Source of the DNA: Candidatus Poribacteria bacterium | GTDB lineage: Bacteria > Poribacteria > WGA-4E > WGA-3G | Length of the DNA: 64,000 nucleotides | NCBI GenBank assembly: GCA_022825825.1 | Contig: JAJDWA010000034.1 | Coordinates: 108,828-172,827 of the forward strand | Reading direction: 5' to 3' | Shown here: positions 27,751-37,142 of the stretch, in pieces | How positions within the stretch are numbered: position 1 is the first letter of the stretch | Layout of the letters: each line of letters opens with the position of its first letter | The notes under the pieces: generated by a model | Told to the model about the DNA's origin: nothing | Seen by the model: only the letters and a program-made list of their open reading frames with translations | The model's database searches: none | Program-made: the position numbers and the translations under genes

Positions 27751-29205
27751 TCAGTTCTGTTCAGTTAACAACCTAAGTACTTTCATTTGTCCAACCGCAG
27801 CTACAATCTGTGGATCATGTTCAATTTCATCCTTAATGTTCTCTGTAACTAAAGCAATAGTATACTTTATCCCAATATCGCTCAAGACAATCTGTTCTTC
27901 GGTGAGCGAATCCGTAAAACGTCTATAAGCTTGCAGAAGTTTGGAAGCTTCACGGTCATCCCGCGAGGCATGTTTAGCTGCCGCTAATTTTTCTAAAACG
28001 TCATCCCCATGCTCTTCAATAAAAGATTTTAACTTCTCGTGATTGCGCAGCTTCAATTGCATCTGCTGTTCAGAACGGCTAAACCCTGACGTTTCAACAT
28101 CGGGAATGATGCCAATTTTATTTATATTCACACCTTTTGGCGTATAATAGTGCGCAACCGTTAATTTAACCGCTGCTTTGGAATCACTGAGTGGAAAAAC
28201 CTTTTGTACTGATGCTTTTCCAAAGGTTTTATTGCCCATGACAAGTCCTCTGCTGTGGTCTTTTATCGCACCAGCTACAATTTCTGAAGCACTTGCACTG
28301 CCACCATCGACCAAAACTATCAACGGAAGTTTTTCTCTTGCTTCTCCTTCCGCTTTATAGGGTTTCCGATCCTCATCCTTATGCCCTTGACTGTAAACAA
28401 CAAGTTGGCCGGGCTCCAAAAAATCACTCGCAATGTCAATTGCAGAACCCAGAAGCCCACCTGGGTTCAAGCGTAAATCAAGGATAATACCGTTGATATT
28501 GTTTTGATTAAATTCCGCAAAAGCATTATCAACGTCGTTTGCTGTTGTCTCAAGAAATTGGTTGATTTTAATATAACCAATATTATCTCCAATAATTTCT
28601 TGTTCTACGCTTGGAATACGAATAACTTCACGCGTGATGGTTACCTCTATTGGGAAGCGTACTTTTGGGCGAATAAGCGTAATTGATACAGAGGTCCCGG
28701 GTTCACCCTTTAACAGATCAACAACTTCGCTCAAGGTCATGGCAGCAGTAGATTCTCCATCAATCTCACTGATAATATCGCCGTTCAGCACTCCAGCACG
28801 GGCAGCAGGGTTATCCTTGAAAGGTCTAAGCACTGTGATCATACCTTCCCGCATCTCAACATACATACCGAGACCACCGTAATTGCCGCGATTCGGTGTG
28901 TTGAATGCAATTAAGTCAGGAATGAATTGGCTATATGGATCCAAAGTGCGGAGCATTCCTCTGATTGCCCCTTCCATGAGTTCTTTAGAATCTGAGGTTG
29001 CCTCTTCCATGGGTTCTGTAGAATCTGGATCATCAAAGTGTTCTTGTTTGATATAAGCTAATATTTCAGAAAAGAGTGCCAGATTTTCTAATAGTTTTTC
29101 ATTTTCTACATCAGCGTTTTCAGTTTCAGTTGAACTCCAACTTAAAGGTAGAAAAACGGAGACGAGAAATGTTAATAGGATAATGCAAGTATAATTTTTT
29201 TTCAT
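27751..29205 (-). CDS. Carboxy-terminal processing protease (S41, CtpA-like)
   Basis: A 484-residue exported protease. The signal peptide (residues 1-24) is followed by a helical domain containing GAIRGMLRTLDPYSQFI. A PDZ domain follows (GGLGMYVEMREGMITVL, AGVLNGDIISEIDG). The S41 core has the nucleophile region VDGGSASASEIVAGAI near residue 305 and the general-base lysine in NKTFGKASVQ near 330. Such enzymes cleave the C termini of periplasmic proteins, for example in photosystem, murein hydrolase or sporulation control. The ATG at 29205 has GGAG upstream. A C-terminal extension of about 130 residues is Lys/Glu-rich. Confidence 0.92.
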   Translation of the reverse strand: MKKNYTCIILLTFLVSVFLPLSWSSTETENADVENEKLLENLALFSEILAYIKQEHFDDPDSTEPMEEATSDSKELMEGAIRGMLRTLDPYSQFIPDLIAFNTPNRGNYGGLGMYVEMREGMITVLRPFKDNPAARAGVLNGDIISEIDGESTAAMTLSEVVDLLKGEPGTSVSITLIRPKVRFPIEVTITREVIRIPSVEQEIIGDNIGYIKINQFLETTANDVDNAFAEFNQNNINGIILDLRLNPGGLLGSAIDIASDFLEPGQLVVYSQGHKDEDRKPYKAEGEAREKLPLIVLVDGGSASASEIVAGAIKDHSRGLVMGNKTFGKASVQKVFPLSDSKAAVKLTVAHYYTPKGVNINKIGIIPDVETSGFSRSEQQMQLKLRNHEKLKSFIEEHGDDVLEKLAAAKHASRDDREASKLLQAYRRFTDSLTEEQIVLSDIGIKYTIALVTENIKDEIEHDPQIVAAVGQMKVLRLLTEQN

Positions 29206-29239
29206 TTTTTACTCCATTTCAATATGTCATGATACAAAT

Positions 29240-29743
29240 TTATCTAATTTTGCCAAATTTGGAAATTAAATTTCGAACACGTGGGTTTAATGTGATATAA
29301 AAAGCGACAAATACTGCTATCAAACCAAAAAGTAGGTCAAACCAATCCATGCGGTCTTTCATGTGTTCCCATTCTGTTTTAGCTGAATACACCCTCTCCG
29401 CAATGGGTGTAGCAGCTTCTTCCGAAAGGGTTGGTTCTTCCGCCATTATTTGCTCTGCAATCTGCGGAACCGCATTCCACTGAACATCAAGATACTTCCC
29501 GATAAAGATACCAATTATAGAAAAAACAGCAGCACCAATTGCGACCATCAACCAATGCCTTTTAGCATTAGCTTCAATGACACTTGAACAAGTGAAAAGC
29601 ATACCAACACCGCTGAATAAACCGATACCAATAGCAATGAGTCCCGCAGTATTCCCTGTCCACTGAATATATTTCGCCCAGAGGATACCGCCTAATACGG
29701 CACCGATGAGTCCGCCAAAGGGAACAAGTATGATCTTCATCAT
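29240..29743 (-). CDS. Small integral membrane protein, unknown function
   Basis: A 167-residue protein with four hydrophobic segments: LVPFGGLIGAVLGGILWA, a second GLIAIGIGLFSGVGMLF, a third VAIGAAVFSIIGIFIGKYL and a last FGLIAVFVAFYITL near the C terminus. A loop of about 45 residues between the third and fourth is rich in Glu and Ala. I do not recognise the family. It lies between the CtpA-like gene (34 bases) and gatA (15 bases) on the same strand, so one transcript is likely. It starts at ATG 29743 or the adjacent ATG 29740, with AAGGAAA upstream. Confidence 0.7.
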   Translation of the reverse strand: MMKIILVPFGGLIGAVLGGILWAKYIQWTGNTAGLIAIGIGLFSGVGMLFTCSSVIEANAKRHWLMVAIGAAVFSIIGIFIGKYLDVQWNAVPQIAEQIMAEEPTLSEEAATPIAERVYSAKTEWEHMKDRMDWFDLLFGLIAVFVAFYITLNPRVRNLISKFGKIR

Positions 29744-29758
29744 TTTCCTTATAGCGTG

Positions 29759-31219
29759 CTATATTGCAGGCTTCTGTAAATGGTGCTCAGTGTTCTGCTC
29801 AAAAGTATAAGCGACACGTAAAAGCGTTTCTTCATCAAAAGGTGCTGCAAGTAATTGTAACCCGACAGGTAGCCCACTTTCTACAAAACCACACGGAACT
29901 GAAATCCCTGGCAACCCTGCATGACTCGCAGGTGTTGTCATCACATCACAGAGATACATTTGCAACGGATCCGCAGTTCGTTCACCGATTTTAAACGCAG
30001 GTGTCGGTGAAGTCGGAGTAGCAATGACATCGACTTTATCAAATGCAGCATCAAAATCGGATTTTATTAGCGTTCGTACCTTCTGTGCTTTGCGGTAATA
30101 GGCATCTTGATATCCGGCACTCAATGCAAAAGTGCCAAGCATAATACGACGTTTGACTTCCTGTCCAAAACCTTCACTTCGTGTTTTTTTATACATATTG
30201 ATAAGGTCTGCAGGTTCTTCAGTCCGATAGCCGTAGCGGACACCGTCATATCTCGCAAGGTTCGCGCTCGCTTCTGCTGGTGCGATGATATAATATGTTG
30301 CGATAGCGTAATCGGTATGCGGTAGAGAAATCTCTTCTACAGATACACCAAGCTTTTCCAACTCACCAATAGCTGCATGCACACAATCTGCTACCTCACT
30401 GTCTAAACCTTCAGCGAAATACTCTTTTGGGACACCTATTTTCAACCCTTGCACATCGTTGATAAGACTCTGTGTAAAATCTGGCACGGGAACATCAACG
30501 GAAGTAGAGTCCATTTCGTCATTTCCACAGATGGCGTTGAGAACCAAAGCACAATCCGTCACATCTTTCGTAAATGGACCGATTTGATCGAGCGATGAGG
30601 CAAAAGCAACCAATCCGTAGCGTGAAACACGCCCATAAGTCGGCTTCATACCGACCACACCGCAGAGTGCTGCAGGTTGACGAATAGAACCCCCCGTATC
30701 CGAACCTAATGAGCAGATTGCTGTCCCCGCAGACACAACCGCCGCTGAACCACCACTTGACCCACCGGGAATCGTCTCCAAATCCCACGGATTATGTGTA
30801 ACCTGATATGCGGAATTTTCCGTAGATGACCCCATCGCAAACTCGTCCATGTTCGTTTTGCCTATCATCACAACACCTTGCTGATGCAGTTTTGTCATGA
30901 CAGTTGCATCGTAAGGCGGCACAAAGTCGCTCAGGATTTTGGAGGCACATGTTGTCCGCACATCTTTCGTGCATATCACATCTTTGATTGCAATAGGAAT
31001 GCCTGCAAGTGGCGGCATCTCATTTCCATTTTGGAATCCGACATCTGCAGCGCCTGCTTGTTCCAATGCAATCTCTTTGGTCAATGTCAAGTAACCTTTG
31101 ACATGTGGTTCTACCGCCTCAATGCGTTCATAAACAGATTCGGTTAATTCTACAGCAGTGATTTCACGCGCCTTGAGTTTGTCGTGTAGTTCGTGTGCAG
31201 TCAATTGGTAAAGCGACAT
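29759..31219 (-). CDS. gatA: Asp-tRNA(Asn)/Glu-tRNA(Gln) amidotransferase subunit A
   Basis: A 486-residue amidase-signature enzyme that supplies ammonia from glutamine for converting Glu-tRNA(Gln) or Asp-tRNA(Asn). The Ser-cis-Ser-Lys triad is visible: Lys79 ([11 protein letters not shown]), Ser154 ([10 protein letters not shown]) and Ser178 ([11 protein letters not shown]). The ATG at 31219 follows AAGGAG. gatC lies 14 bases upstream on the same strand. gatB is not in the window and must be elsewhere. Presence of GatCA implies the indirect route to Gln- or Asn-tRNA. Confidence 0.96.
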   Translation of the reverse strand: MSLYQLTAHELHDKLKAREITAVELTESVYERIEAVEPHVKGYLTLTKEIALEQAGAADVGFQNGNEMPPLAGIPIAIKDVICTKDVRTTCASKILSDFVPPYDATVMTKLHQQGVVMIGKTNMDEFAMGSSTENSAYQVTHNPWDLETIPGGSSGGSAAVVSAGTAICSLGSDTGGSIRQPAALCGVVGMKPTYGRVSRYGLVAFASSLDQIGPFTKDVTDCALVLNAICGNDEMDSTSVDVPVPDFTQSLINDVQGLKIGVPKEYFAEGLDSEVADCVHAAIGELEKLGVSVEEISLPHTDYAIATYYIIAPAEASANLARYDGVRYGYRTEEPADLINMYKKTRSEGFGQEVKRRIMLGTFALSAGYQDAYYRKAQKVRTLIKSDFDAAFDKVDVIATPTSPTPAFKIGERTADPLQMYLCDVMTTPASHAGLPGISVPCGFVESGLPVGLQLLAAPFDEETLLRVAYTFEQNTEHHLQKPAI

Positions 31220-31233
31220 TCAGTTTCTGCTCC

Positions 31234-31530
31234 TTATTCTGTATCAATTACTCTGGGCACGCCGAAATACCCTTCTTCTGGCTCTGGCGCGTTTGAAAGC
31301 ACTGCATCGCGCGGCAACGAGGTTTTGACGACATCTGCTTTAGTGATATTGTGCAGCGGATGGATATGTGATGTTGGCGGAACATCATCCGTATCCAATT
31401 CATTTAACTTGCCGATATAGTCTAAGATTCGGGCGAGTTGTTCTGTGAAATCCTTTGTCTCTTCCTCGTTAAACTCAAGACGTGCTAAGTTTGCAACGTG
31501 GCTCACGCCTTCCGTGGTGATAGTTGCCAT
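31234..31530 (-). CDS. gatC: Amidotransferase subunit C
   Basis: A 98-residue protein that stabilises GatA on the GatCAB complex. It has the family pattern GVSHVANLARLEFNEEETKD near the N terminus, LARILDYIGKLNELDTDDV in the middle, and HIHPLHN followed by SLPRDAVLSNAPEPEEGYFG near the end. It directly precedes gatA in the same direction. Confidence 0.95.
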   Translation of the reverse strand: MATITTEGVSHVANLARLEFNEEETKDFTEQLARILDYIGKLNELDTDDVPPTSHIHPLHNITKADVVKTSLPRDAVLSNAPEPEEGYFGVPRVIDTE

Positions 31531-31603
31531 ATAATTTGGAATTCCTTTCTTTTCTGATACCTATGCCAGGAGCATTGAAAATATTCGTATGTTGTCTTAA
31601 CTG

Positions 31604-32035
31604 TTAGTTAATGTAGTCTATTTCAAGGGCAGCCTGGCTCCATATCTTCCATTTGCCATTTTCTTTGCGAAAAACATGGAATGTATCAAGAGTATTATCT
31701 TTGAAATCTCCTCCAGCTACCCTTTTCGTTGAAAATTTATATCGTGCGATTGCATATTCACCATCTATTCCAACAAATTGAAATTGCTGCAGTTCATATT
31801 TTACGTCATAATTTTCAAACAAATGAGCAGATAGTTTCTCAGTTTGGGCATAAGAGGGAGATTGGGTATGAATTGTTTCTAACATAGTATTCATATCCTC
31901 TGCCTCAGTTGCTTTGAGATTTTCCATCACTAATGTTTCTAACTCAGCTGCCACATTCTTGTCCTCCGAACAGCCAACTGTCAATCCTAAACAGACCAGC
32001 GGCAATAGCGCAATTATTGTATAGTATTTCTTCAT
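31604..32035 (-). CDS. NTF2/SnoaL-like lipoprotein
   Basis: A 143-residue protein with a signal peptide ending in a lipobox (LTVGC, Cys 22). The mature part follows the NTF2-like cone fold pattern: helices with ENLKATEAEDMNTMLETIHT, then strands ending DTFHVFRKENGKWKIWSQ. In this superfamily such domains bind small molecules or serve as scaffolds; no catalytic residues can be assigned. It lies between gatC and pcrA without obvious functional linkage. Confidence 0.65.
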   Translation of the reverse strand: MKKYYTIIALLPLVCLGLTVGCSEDKNVAAELETLVMENLKATEAEDMNTMLETIHTQSPSYAQTEKLSAHLFENYDVKYELQQFQFVGIDGEYAIARYKFSTKRVAGGDFKDNTLDTFHVFRKENGKWKIWSQAALEIDYIN

Positions 32036-32100
32036 TTTATCTTGTTCTCCTTACAAATGCCCTCGTTCAAATCAATGTAGAATGAATAGAAAACATTCAA

Positions 32101-34263
32101 TTAAACTGCTTGCAGCTGCGCCAATGCAGCGTCAAATTGCTTTGATCCAGCACCAGGACGGTCAAATCGGACTGTTACATAAGTACCTGAGCCAGATTCG
32201 GTGAGTTTCGTTACCTTCCCTCGTCCAAATTTCGGATGGTATACAATCTGACCAATTCCGTAAGATTCTTCTTGATGCTCTTCAATGTAACTGATTTCTG
32301 GTTGTGAAAACGGGGAGTTGTATCGGTCAACACGCTGAATAAGATGCGGCGAAATTTCTTCAATGAAACGAGAGGGGACTCTGTATTCCGCGCCGCTCCA
32401 AGTCCTACGTGCCTGTGCATGCACCAGGTAAAGCTGCTCCATTGCACGCGTAATTCCGACATAACAGACCCTACGTTCCTCCTCTAACTCCGCCTCCGAA
32501 TTGATGGAATTTTTATGTGGTAAAAATCCTTCCTCCATACCCACAATAAAAACGAAAGGAAATTCTAACCCCTTTGCGCTGTGCAAAGTCATCAGTGTCA
32601 CGATATTTGTTTCATCTGTATTATCATCTGTTTGCATCGTGTCAATATCCGCTATAAGCGCAACATTTTCTAAATAATCCGAAAGGGTTGGTTCTTCAGC
32701 GATCATTTCATATTCGTAAATTGCATTCCGCAGTTCTTCAATATTTTCAACCCGATTCTGTGCTTCTATCGTACGTTGTCCTTTGAAGTTCTCAAGATAA
32801 CCGGTCGTGTCAAAAACATGTTCAAGTGCGTCAGATGGCAGGTCATCTCCGTCAAATTTGTCTAAGATTTTAGCGAAACGGCGGATTTTACCTTTGATGC
32901 CAGCGTTAATCTTTGGTATTTCGTCAACGCGATCAATAGCCTCAATCAGCGGAATTTCTTCACTTTCTGCAAAATTCATTAGTCGCTCAAGAGATGTTGC
33001 GCCAATACCGCGAGTCGGCACATTGATGATGCGCCTGAGACTTATTGAGTCGAAAGGATTGCACATAACACGGAGGTAGGCAATCAAATCCTTTATTTCC
33101 ATACGGTCATAAAAACCCAGTCCACCGACAATCTGATACGGTATATTCGCAGAACGCAATGCCTCTTCAAAAATACGGGATTGCGCATTCGTCCGATAAA
33201 AAATCGCAAAGTCCTTATAATCAACACCTTCTGCATTCCAATCTTCAATCTTCGTGCCTACGAAACCTGCTTCATCACGTTCATCCATCGCTTCATAGCA
33301 TGTGACAAGTTCACCGTTTTCATTTTTTGTCCAAAGTTTTTTCTCTTTACGTTTCTTATTGTTTTGAACAACACTCCACGCTGCATCTAAGATATTTTGG
33401 GTTGAACGGTAATTCTGCTCTAAACGGAGGACACATGTATTAGGATAATTCTTTTCAAAATCGAGTATATTATGAATGTCTGCCCCTCGAAAACCGTAGA
33501 TCGATTGGTCATCATCTCCAACGACACACACATTCTTTTTTTCTCCAGCCAAATAACGCACTAATTCATATTGGCAGCGGTTCGTATCCTGATACTCATC
33601 TACAAGCACATGTTCAAACTTCTCTTGGTAGTATTCAAGCACATCTGGATATTTTTTAAACAGTTCCACTGTAAAGTTGAGCAGATCGTCAAAATCTAAA
33701 GCGTTGTTTTTGCGGAGCGTGTCCTGATACATGGGATAAACCTTCGCCACAATCTTTTCATAATAACCGTCAGCCGTGTTTGCGTAAGTATCCGGGTTTA
33801 TGGCGTTGTTTTTAGCCTTACAAACCAGATCGTGAATAGTACGCGGATTATACATCTTGTCGTCCAATCCGTGCTGTCTGATAATATCTTTCACGACCGT
33901 TACTTGCTCGCCCTTATCGTATATTGTAAAATTACGGGTAAAGCCATCTAATTGCTCAATGTCTCGGCGTAGGATTCGCGCGCAGGTCGCGTGGAAAGTG
34001 GCAACCCATAGATTTTTACTCATTCCCTCCCCAACCAGCGTATCCAGTCGTTCCTTCATTTCGTTTGCTGCCTTATTGGTAAAGGTCACGGCAAGGATGC
34101 GAAAGGGGGAGACACGGTGGTGTTTCATGAGATATGCAACACGGTGGGTAATTACGCGCGTTTTGCCGCTCCCCGCACCAGATAGGATAAGGAGCGGTCC
34201 CTCGGTGTGTTGGACAGCCTCTCGTTGAATACTGTTTAAGTTACTTAATAGATTATCAGTCAA
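32101..34263 (-). CDS. pcrA: UvrD/PcrA-type DNA helicase
   Basis: A 720-residue superfamily 1A 3'-5' helicase used in excision repair and recombination control. Walker A GAGSGKT is at residues 29-35 and the Walker B/DExx motif VDEYQDTN near 222. Further helicase motifs are VVGDDDQSIYGFRGAD, LEQNYRSTQNIL and TLMTLHSAKGLEFPFVFIVG. The C terminus carries the PcrA-type Tudor-like domain (IGQIVYHPKFGRGKVTKL). The start is TTG 34263 with GGAG about 7 bases upstream. A promoter candidate lies at 34305-34333 and a short palindromic repeat 143 bases upstream. The symbol pcrA is chosen over uvrD for the C-terminal domain. Confidence 0.93.
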   Translation of the reverse strand: MTDNLLSNLNSIQREAVQHTEGPLLILSGAGSGKTRVITHRVAYLMKHHRVSPFRILAVTFTNKAANEMKERLDTLVGEGMSKNLWVATFHATCARILRRDIEQLDGFTRNFTIYDKGEQVTVVKDIIRQHGLDDKMYNPRTIHDLVCKAKNNAINPDTYANTADGYYEKIVAKVYPMYQDTLRKNNALDFDDLLNFTVELFKKYPDVLEYYQEKFEHVLVDEYQDTNRCQYELVRYLAGEKKNVCVVGDDDQSIYGFRGADIHNILDFEKNYPNTCVLRLEQNYRSTQNILDAAWSVVQNNKKRKEKKLWTKNENGELVTCYEAMDERDEAGFVGTKIEDWNAEGVDYKDFAIFYRTNAQSRIFEEALRSANIPYQIVGGLGFYDRMEIKDLIAYLRVMCNPFDSISLRRIINVPTRGIGATSLERLMNFAESEEIPLIEAIDRVDEIPKINAGIKGKIRRFAKILDKFDGDDLPSDALEHVFDTTGYLENFKGQRTIEAQNRVENIEELRNAIYEYEMIAEEPTLSDYLENVALIADIDTMQTDDNTDETNIVTLMTLHSAKGLEFPFVFIVGMEEGFLPHKNSINSEAELEEERRVCYVGITRAMEQLYLVHAQARRTWSGAEYRVPSRFIEEISPHLIQRVDRYNSPFSQPEISYIEEHQEESYGIGQIVYHPKFGRGKVTKLTESGSGTYVTVRFDRPGAGSKQFDAALAQLQAV

Positions 34264-34304
34264 GAAATATCTCCGCGGATGTGGGTTGTAGTCGTAGTGT
34301 ATAA

Positions 34305-34333
34305 AGTATACGCAATTTCGGTTTTGTTTGCAA
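34305..34333 (-). promoter_or_regulatory. Promoter candidate for pcrA
   Basis: Read on the minus strand: TTGCAA (34333-34328), a 17-base spacer, then TATACT (34310-34305). It faces pcrA and ends 41 bases before its TTG start. Confidence 0.5.
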
Positions 34334-34406
34334 GAGAAATTGTTGGGTTTCTGAATCGCGGATTATTGAGGAAGGCTCTGCTCTATAGTGCGTCTTAAAA
34401 AAAGCG

Positions 34407-34433
34407 TTTGTAGTCGCGCAATTGATTGCGCCT
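34407..34433. repeat. Short palindromic repeat, copy 1 (upstream of pcrA)
   Basis: The core TGTAGTCGCGCAA leads into GCGCAAT-TG-ATTGCGC, a palindrome of 7-base arms. A second copy at 42527-42553 differs at only two of 27 positions. The copies lie 143 and 142 bases before the starts of pcrA and uvrA. Apart from this repeat and the promoter listed nearby, the 340-base gap 34264-34605 shows nothing I can name. Confidence 0.55.
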
Positions 34434-34605
34434 TTCACACATATACATGTGAACGTAGCAACTTGAATGTCCTTAAAATAAAGGTTGAAATCTGGGAAGA
34501 AAATAAAGTGAAACCCAACATTTGCCGTTTATCTATGTGATGGGACGATATGTTGCGTTTTAATAGTAGACACCTCTACGCGGACCTAGGTTAGTATCGG
34601 ATACA

Positions 34606-35469
34606 TCAAGAGGTTCCATCTTCACCTTTAGCGACTTGTGCCCGGAGTAGTTCTAACTCAGCTTCTAACTCCTGTCGCCGTTCTGCTTCCTGTTTAGCAA
34701 GTGCCTCTGCTGCTTGCCGTCGTTCTGCTTCTTCTGCTGCCATTGCTTCTGCCGCTTCCCGTAGTTGTTGTTCTTGCTTTCGCAGCTGTTGTTCTTGCTT
34801 TCGCAGCTGTTGTTCTTCCATAGATGTCGTTATGGGCGTGCCATCAGGTAGAGATGGACGTAATAACCGCACGCGCGTCGTGTGATCTTCCTCCCATCGA
34901 AACCATAGATTTAGTGCATGACTGAACAAACCGCCCGCCGCATCCGGTTCTATGTCAACAATATCACCAGAAACGCTCCGCCGCCATCCAAAAAACTCCG
35001 CAGGTTTATCCATCTCAGGTTGATGGATAAAAAACTCTTGAACACCCATATCTTTCAAATACACTTGCGCTTTTTCATGCCGATCCTGATCCGCCGTTGC
35101 ATCCGATAAAAACTCAAAGACTGCTACCGGCACTGCACCTTCTGACCACGTATAAAATGAACGCCGCAACGGATATTTTTTTACACCAAACACAACGGAA
35201 ACATCAGGCGCAACCACCTTCGTAATATCCCCTTCTTCATAATAGATAAAGTTGTCAACACCGATGTGAACGTAATCATCAATGCCAAAATATCGGAAAA
35301 GTTGGTCAAAAAATATGTTTATCTGCAAACCGTGAAATTCAGTCGCTGACATAGGTTCGTCGTCCTCACACGGATAGCCTTCTATGTAAATGGTCGGTTT
35401 TCCATTCGATTTTGGAAAAACTGGCATATATTTTTTTTGTTTGATTCTGAAATCGTTTAGAGTATCCAT
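34606..35469 (-). CDS. Uma2-family (DUF820) putative nuclease with coiled-coil tail
   Basis: A 287-residue protein. Residues about 40-200 resemble Uma2/DUF820, a restriction-nuclease-like fold abundant in cyanobacteria and some other phyla. Visible motifs are VAPDVSVVFG, then VPVAVFEFLSDATADQDRHEK and YLKDMGVQEFFIHQPE. The active-site Asp and Glu positions seem present, though cleavage activity is not established for the family. Residues about 215-280 form an Arg/Glu/Gln-rich helix with near-perfect heptads (QQLRKQE repeated). The ATG is at 35469. Many genomes carry dozens of copies, and function is uncertain. Confidence 0.75.
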   Translation of the reverse strand: MDTLNDFRIKQKKYMPVFPKSNGKPTIYIEGYPCEDDEPMSATEFHGLQINIFFDQLFRYFGIDDYVHIGVDNFIYYEEGDITKVVAPDVSVVFGVKKYPLRRSFYTWSEGAVPVAVFEFLSDATADQDRHEKAQVYLKDMGVQEFFIHQPEMDKPAEFFGWRRSVSGDIVDIEPDAAGGLFSHALNLWFRWEEDHTTRVRLLRPSLPDGTPITTSMEEQQLRKQEQQLRKQEQQLREAAEAMAAEEAERRQAAEALAKQEAERRQELEAELELLRAQVAKGEDGTS

Positions 35470-35692
35470 GATTTTCTCCGTTGTGTATTAGGTCAAGCGA
35501 ATATGGTAAGCATTCTTAAAAACAAGTTTACACAATTTCTATGATTTTAACAGAATATGGTGCTTTTTTCAAGTAAAAGATTTCCGAAGCGAAATTGTTG
35601 GTATTGCTTTTTTAGGAAAAAGTTGATATAATATCACCTATAAGTTAAATCACAGTAGAGAATTATAATCCTCGCCGATGTGTTCAAAACAA

Positions 35693-35721
35693 TTGACTTC
35701 AGTACGAAAATATATTATAAT
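35693..35721 (+). promoter_or_regulatory. Promoter for the Panacea operon
   Basis: TTGACT (35693-35698), 17 bases, TATAAT (35716-35721), 132 bases upstream of the first ATG of the operon. A second possible pair, TTGCTT (35604-35609) and TATAAT (35627-35632), also spaced 17, lies further upstream. The rest of the 380-base gap 35470-35853 is AT-rich and shows no other gene. Confidence 0.6.
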
Positions 35722-35739
35722 ATTTACAACGAGATAATC

Positions 35740-35754
35740 ACTATTACTAATAGT
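35740..35754. promoter_or_regulatory. Palindromic operator candidate
   Basis: ACTATTA-C-TAATAGT, two perfect 7-base arms around one C, centred 26 bases after the -10 box of the operon promoter. Antitoxins often autoregulate through such palindromes. The assignment as an operator is inference. Confidence 0.4.
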
Positions 35755-35853
35755 TAAAATAAAAATGGTTGATCACGAAATTAAGTGTTTGATGATTATA
35801 AATATCTGAACGCTTATGTAATTGCTTAAGCGAAACATTGAAAGGCATTGCTT

Positions 35854-36507
35854 ATGAAATTGGACCATTCCGCAAGTGCATTAGTTATTGTCGGGGGTTG
35901 GAATAGTCGTATATTTACGCCCCTTTGGATAAAAAAGTACCTTTTTCCTGGTGAACACGAGGATTTCACAGTAGAGATGCCAACTCCGTTCTCTCTTGAT
36001 TTCAACACCCAATTTATTTCTCCACGTATCTCGTCCAAAGAAGTACGAATTCTTTTGCAAGAAAATAGGCTAAGTTTTAGTCCGGTAGAAAATAAAAATG
36101 AACATTACGATCAAATACAAGAACTTGCTCTGCAGATCGCCGATTACCTGCCGCATACCCCTGTCACTGCTTACGGTGTTAACTTTCTCTTTACTGAGGA
36201 TCCTATTAGTGAAGAAGTAGTAAACCGCATACGGCCTAGAGACTTAGAGGAATTTGCACAGTTAAACGATTCATTGACCGGTGAACAATATGCTCGTCGT
36301 TTGAGGTTAAATGGACGAATACTGAATTTTACAATAAAACTTGATGGAGACAAGGCTTCCTTTGATTTTAATTTCCATTTTAAAATTGGCGATCTTATTG
36401 CGTTTAAGGCGAAAATTGCAGAAATCTCAATACTTGAATTGAAACAAGAAGCAATACAATTCATGAGTGAAATTTACCATTTGGAATTGAGAGGAGAAAC
36501 TGAATGA
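35854..36507 (+). CDS. Unknown protein, first gene of a Panacea-type operon
   Basis: A 217-residue protein from ATG 35854 (AAAGG eight bases upstream; an in-frame TTG lies at 35848). I do not recognise its family. It has no signal peptide or membrane helix. The N-terminal part (IVGGWNSRIFTPLWIKKYLF) looks like mixed alpha/beta, and the middle contains HTPVTAYGVNFLFTED. The end is mostly amphipathic helix. Its stop overlaps the start of the Panacea gene by four bases (ATGA), implying translational coupling. As the operon's first gene beside an antitoxin domain, it may be a toxin or a second antitoxin. Confidence 0.7.
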   Translation: MKLDHSASALVIVGGWNSRIFTPLWIKKYLFPGEHEDFTVEMPTPFSLDFNTQFISPRISSKEVRILLQENRLSFSPVENKNEHYDQIQELALQIADYLPHTPVTAYGVNFLFTEDPISEEVVNRIRPRDLEEFAQLNDSLTGEQYARRLRLNGRILNFTIKLDGDKASFDFNFHFKIGDLIAFKAKIAEISILELKQEAIQFMSEIYHLELRGETE

Positions 36508-37142
36508 GTAAATGGTCTGATACAAGCACAACCTTTGAAGATGATGATACTTTTTCTAAAAATGTGGTAGATTTTGAAGAGCCAAAAAACACATTTGATT
36601 TAGAATTTGATGAAAAAACTGACTCCGAAGCATTGGAAAAAGATGTAACTTGGGAAAAATTACAAAAACAGAATCTTGAGACTCCGAAAATCCGTGTCTT
36701 TGATGTTGCAGCATACATTTTGGTAAGAATGGGAACAATGACTACGATGAAACTGCAGAAACTGGTATATTACAGTCAAGCTTGGTCATTGGTATGGGAT
36801 GAAAAACGACTATTTGAGGAAAAAATTGAGGCTTGGGCAAATGGTCCGGTGGTCAGAGATTTATTTGATTATCATCGCGGAATGTACGAAATATCCGAAA
36901 TACCAATAGGCAATCCACGTTTGTTAGATCAGGAACAGCAGGATACGGTCGATGCTGTCCTTGAATATTATGGGGATAGACCTGCTCAATGGTTAATTGA
37001 CTTATCGCACATGGAAGATCCTTGGATTCAGGCAAGGAAAGGATTGCCTCCATTGGAACGAGGTAATAGAATTATACCTTTAGATGTGATGGCACATTAT
37101 TATAGTTCCTTATCTGCTGATGAAGATATCGAAGATGAATAG
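36504..37142 (+). CDS. Panacea/DUF4065 (SocA-like) antitoxin-domain protein
   Basis: A 212-residue protein. Residues 1-60 are acidic and probably disordered. Residues about 70-190 match the Panacea/DUF4065 domain: AAYILVRMGTMTTMKLQKLV, then YYSQAWSLVWDEKRLFEEKI with EAWANGPVVRDLFDYH. Panacea proteins neutralise very diverse toxins, and SocA, which contains this domain, directs its toxin to ClpXP. Both neighbours are coupled by overlap (4 bases upstream, 8 bases downstream), so a three-gene toxin-antitoxin unit is likely. Which neighbour is the toxin cannot be read from the sequence. Confidence 0.85.
   Translation: MSKWSDTSTTFEDDDTFSKNVVDFEEPKNTFDLEFDEKTDSEALEKDVTWEKLQKQNLETPKIRVFDVAAYILVRMGTMTTMKLQKLVYYSQAWSLVWDEKRLFEEKIEAWANGPVVRDLFDYHRGMYEISEIPIGNPRLLDQEQQDTVDAVLEYYGDRPAQWLIDLSHMEDPWIQARKGLPPLERGNRIIPLDVMAHYYSSLSADEDIEDE

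Noticed and set aside
34256..34438. Open frame of 60 codons on the minus strand overlapping the pcrA start
   Set aside because: It covers the pcrA promoter and the palindromic repeat and has no ribosome-binding site or domain.
34606..35469. Uma2-like protein as an active transposon or restriction enzyme
   Set aside because: The family is widespread without proven activity, and no partner methylase or terminal repeats are visible.
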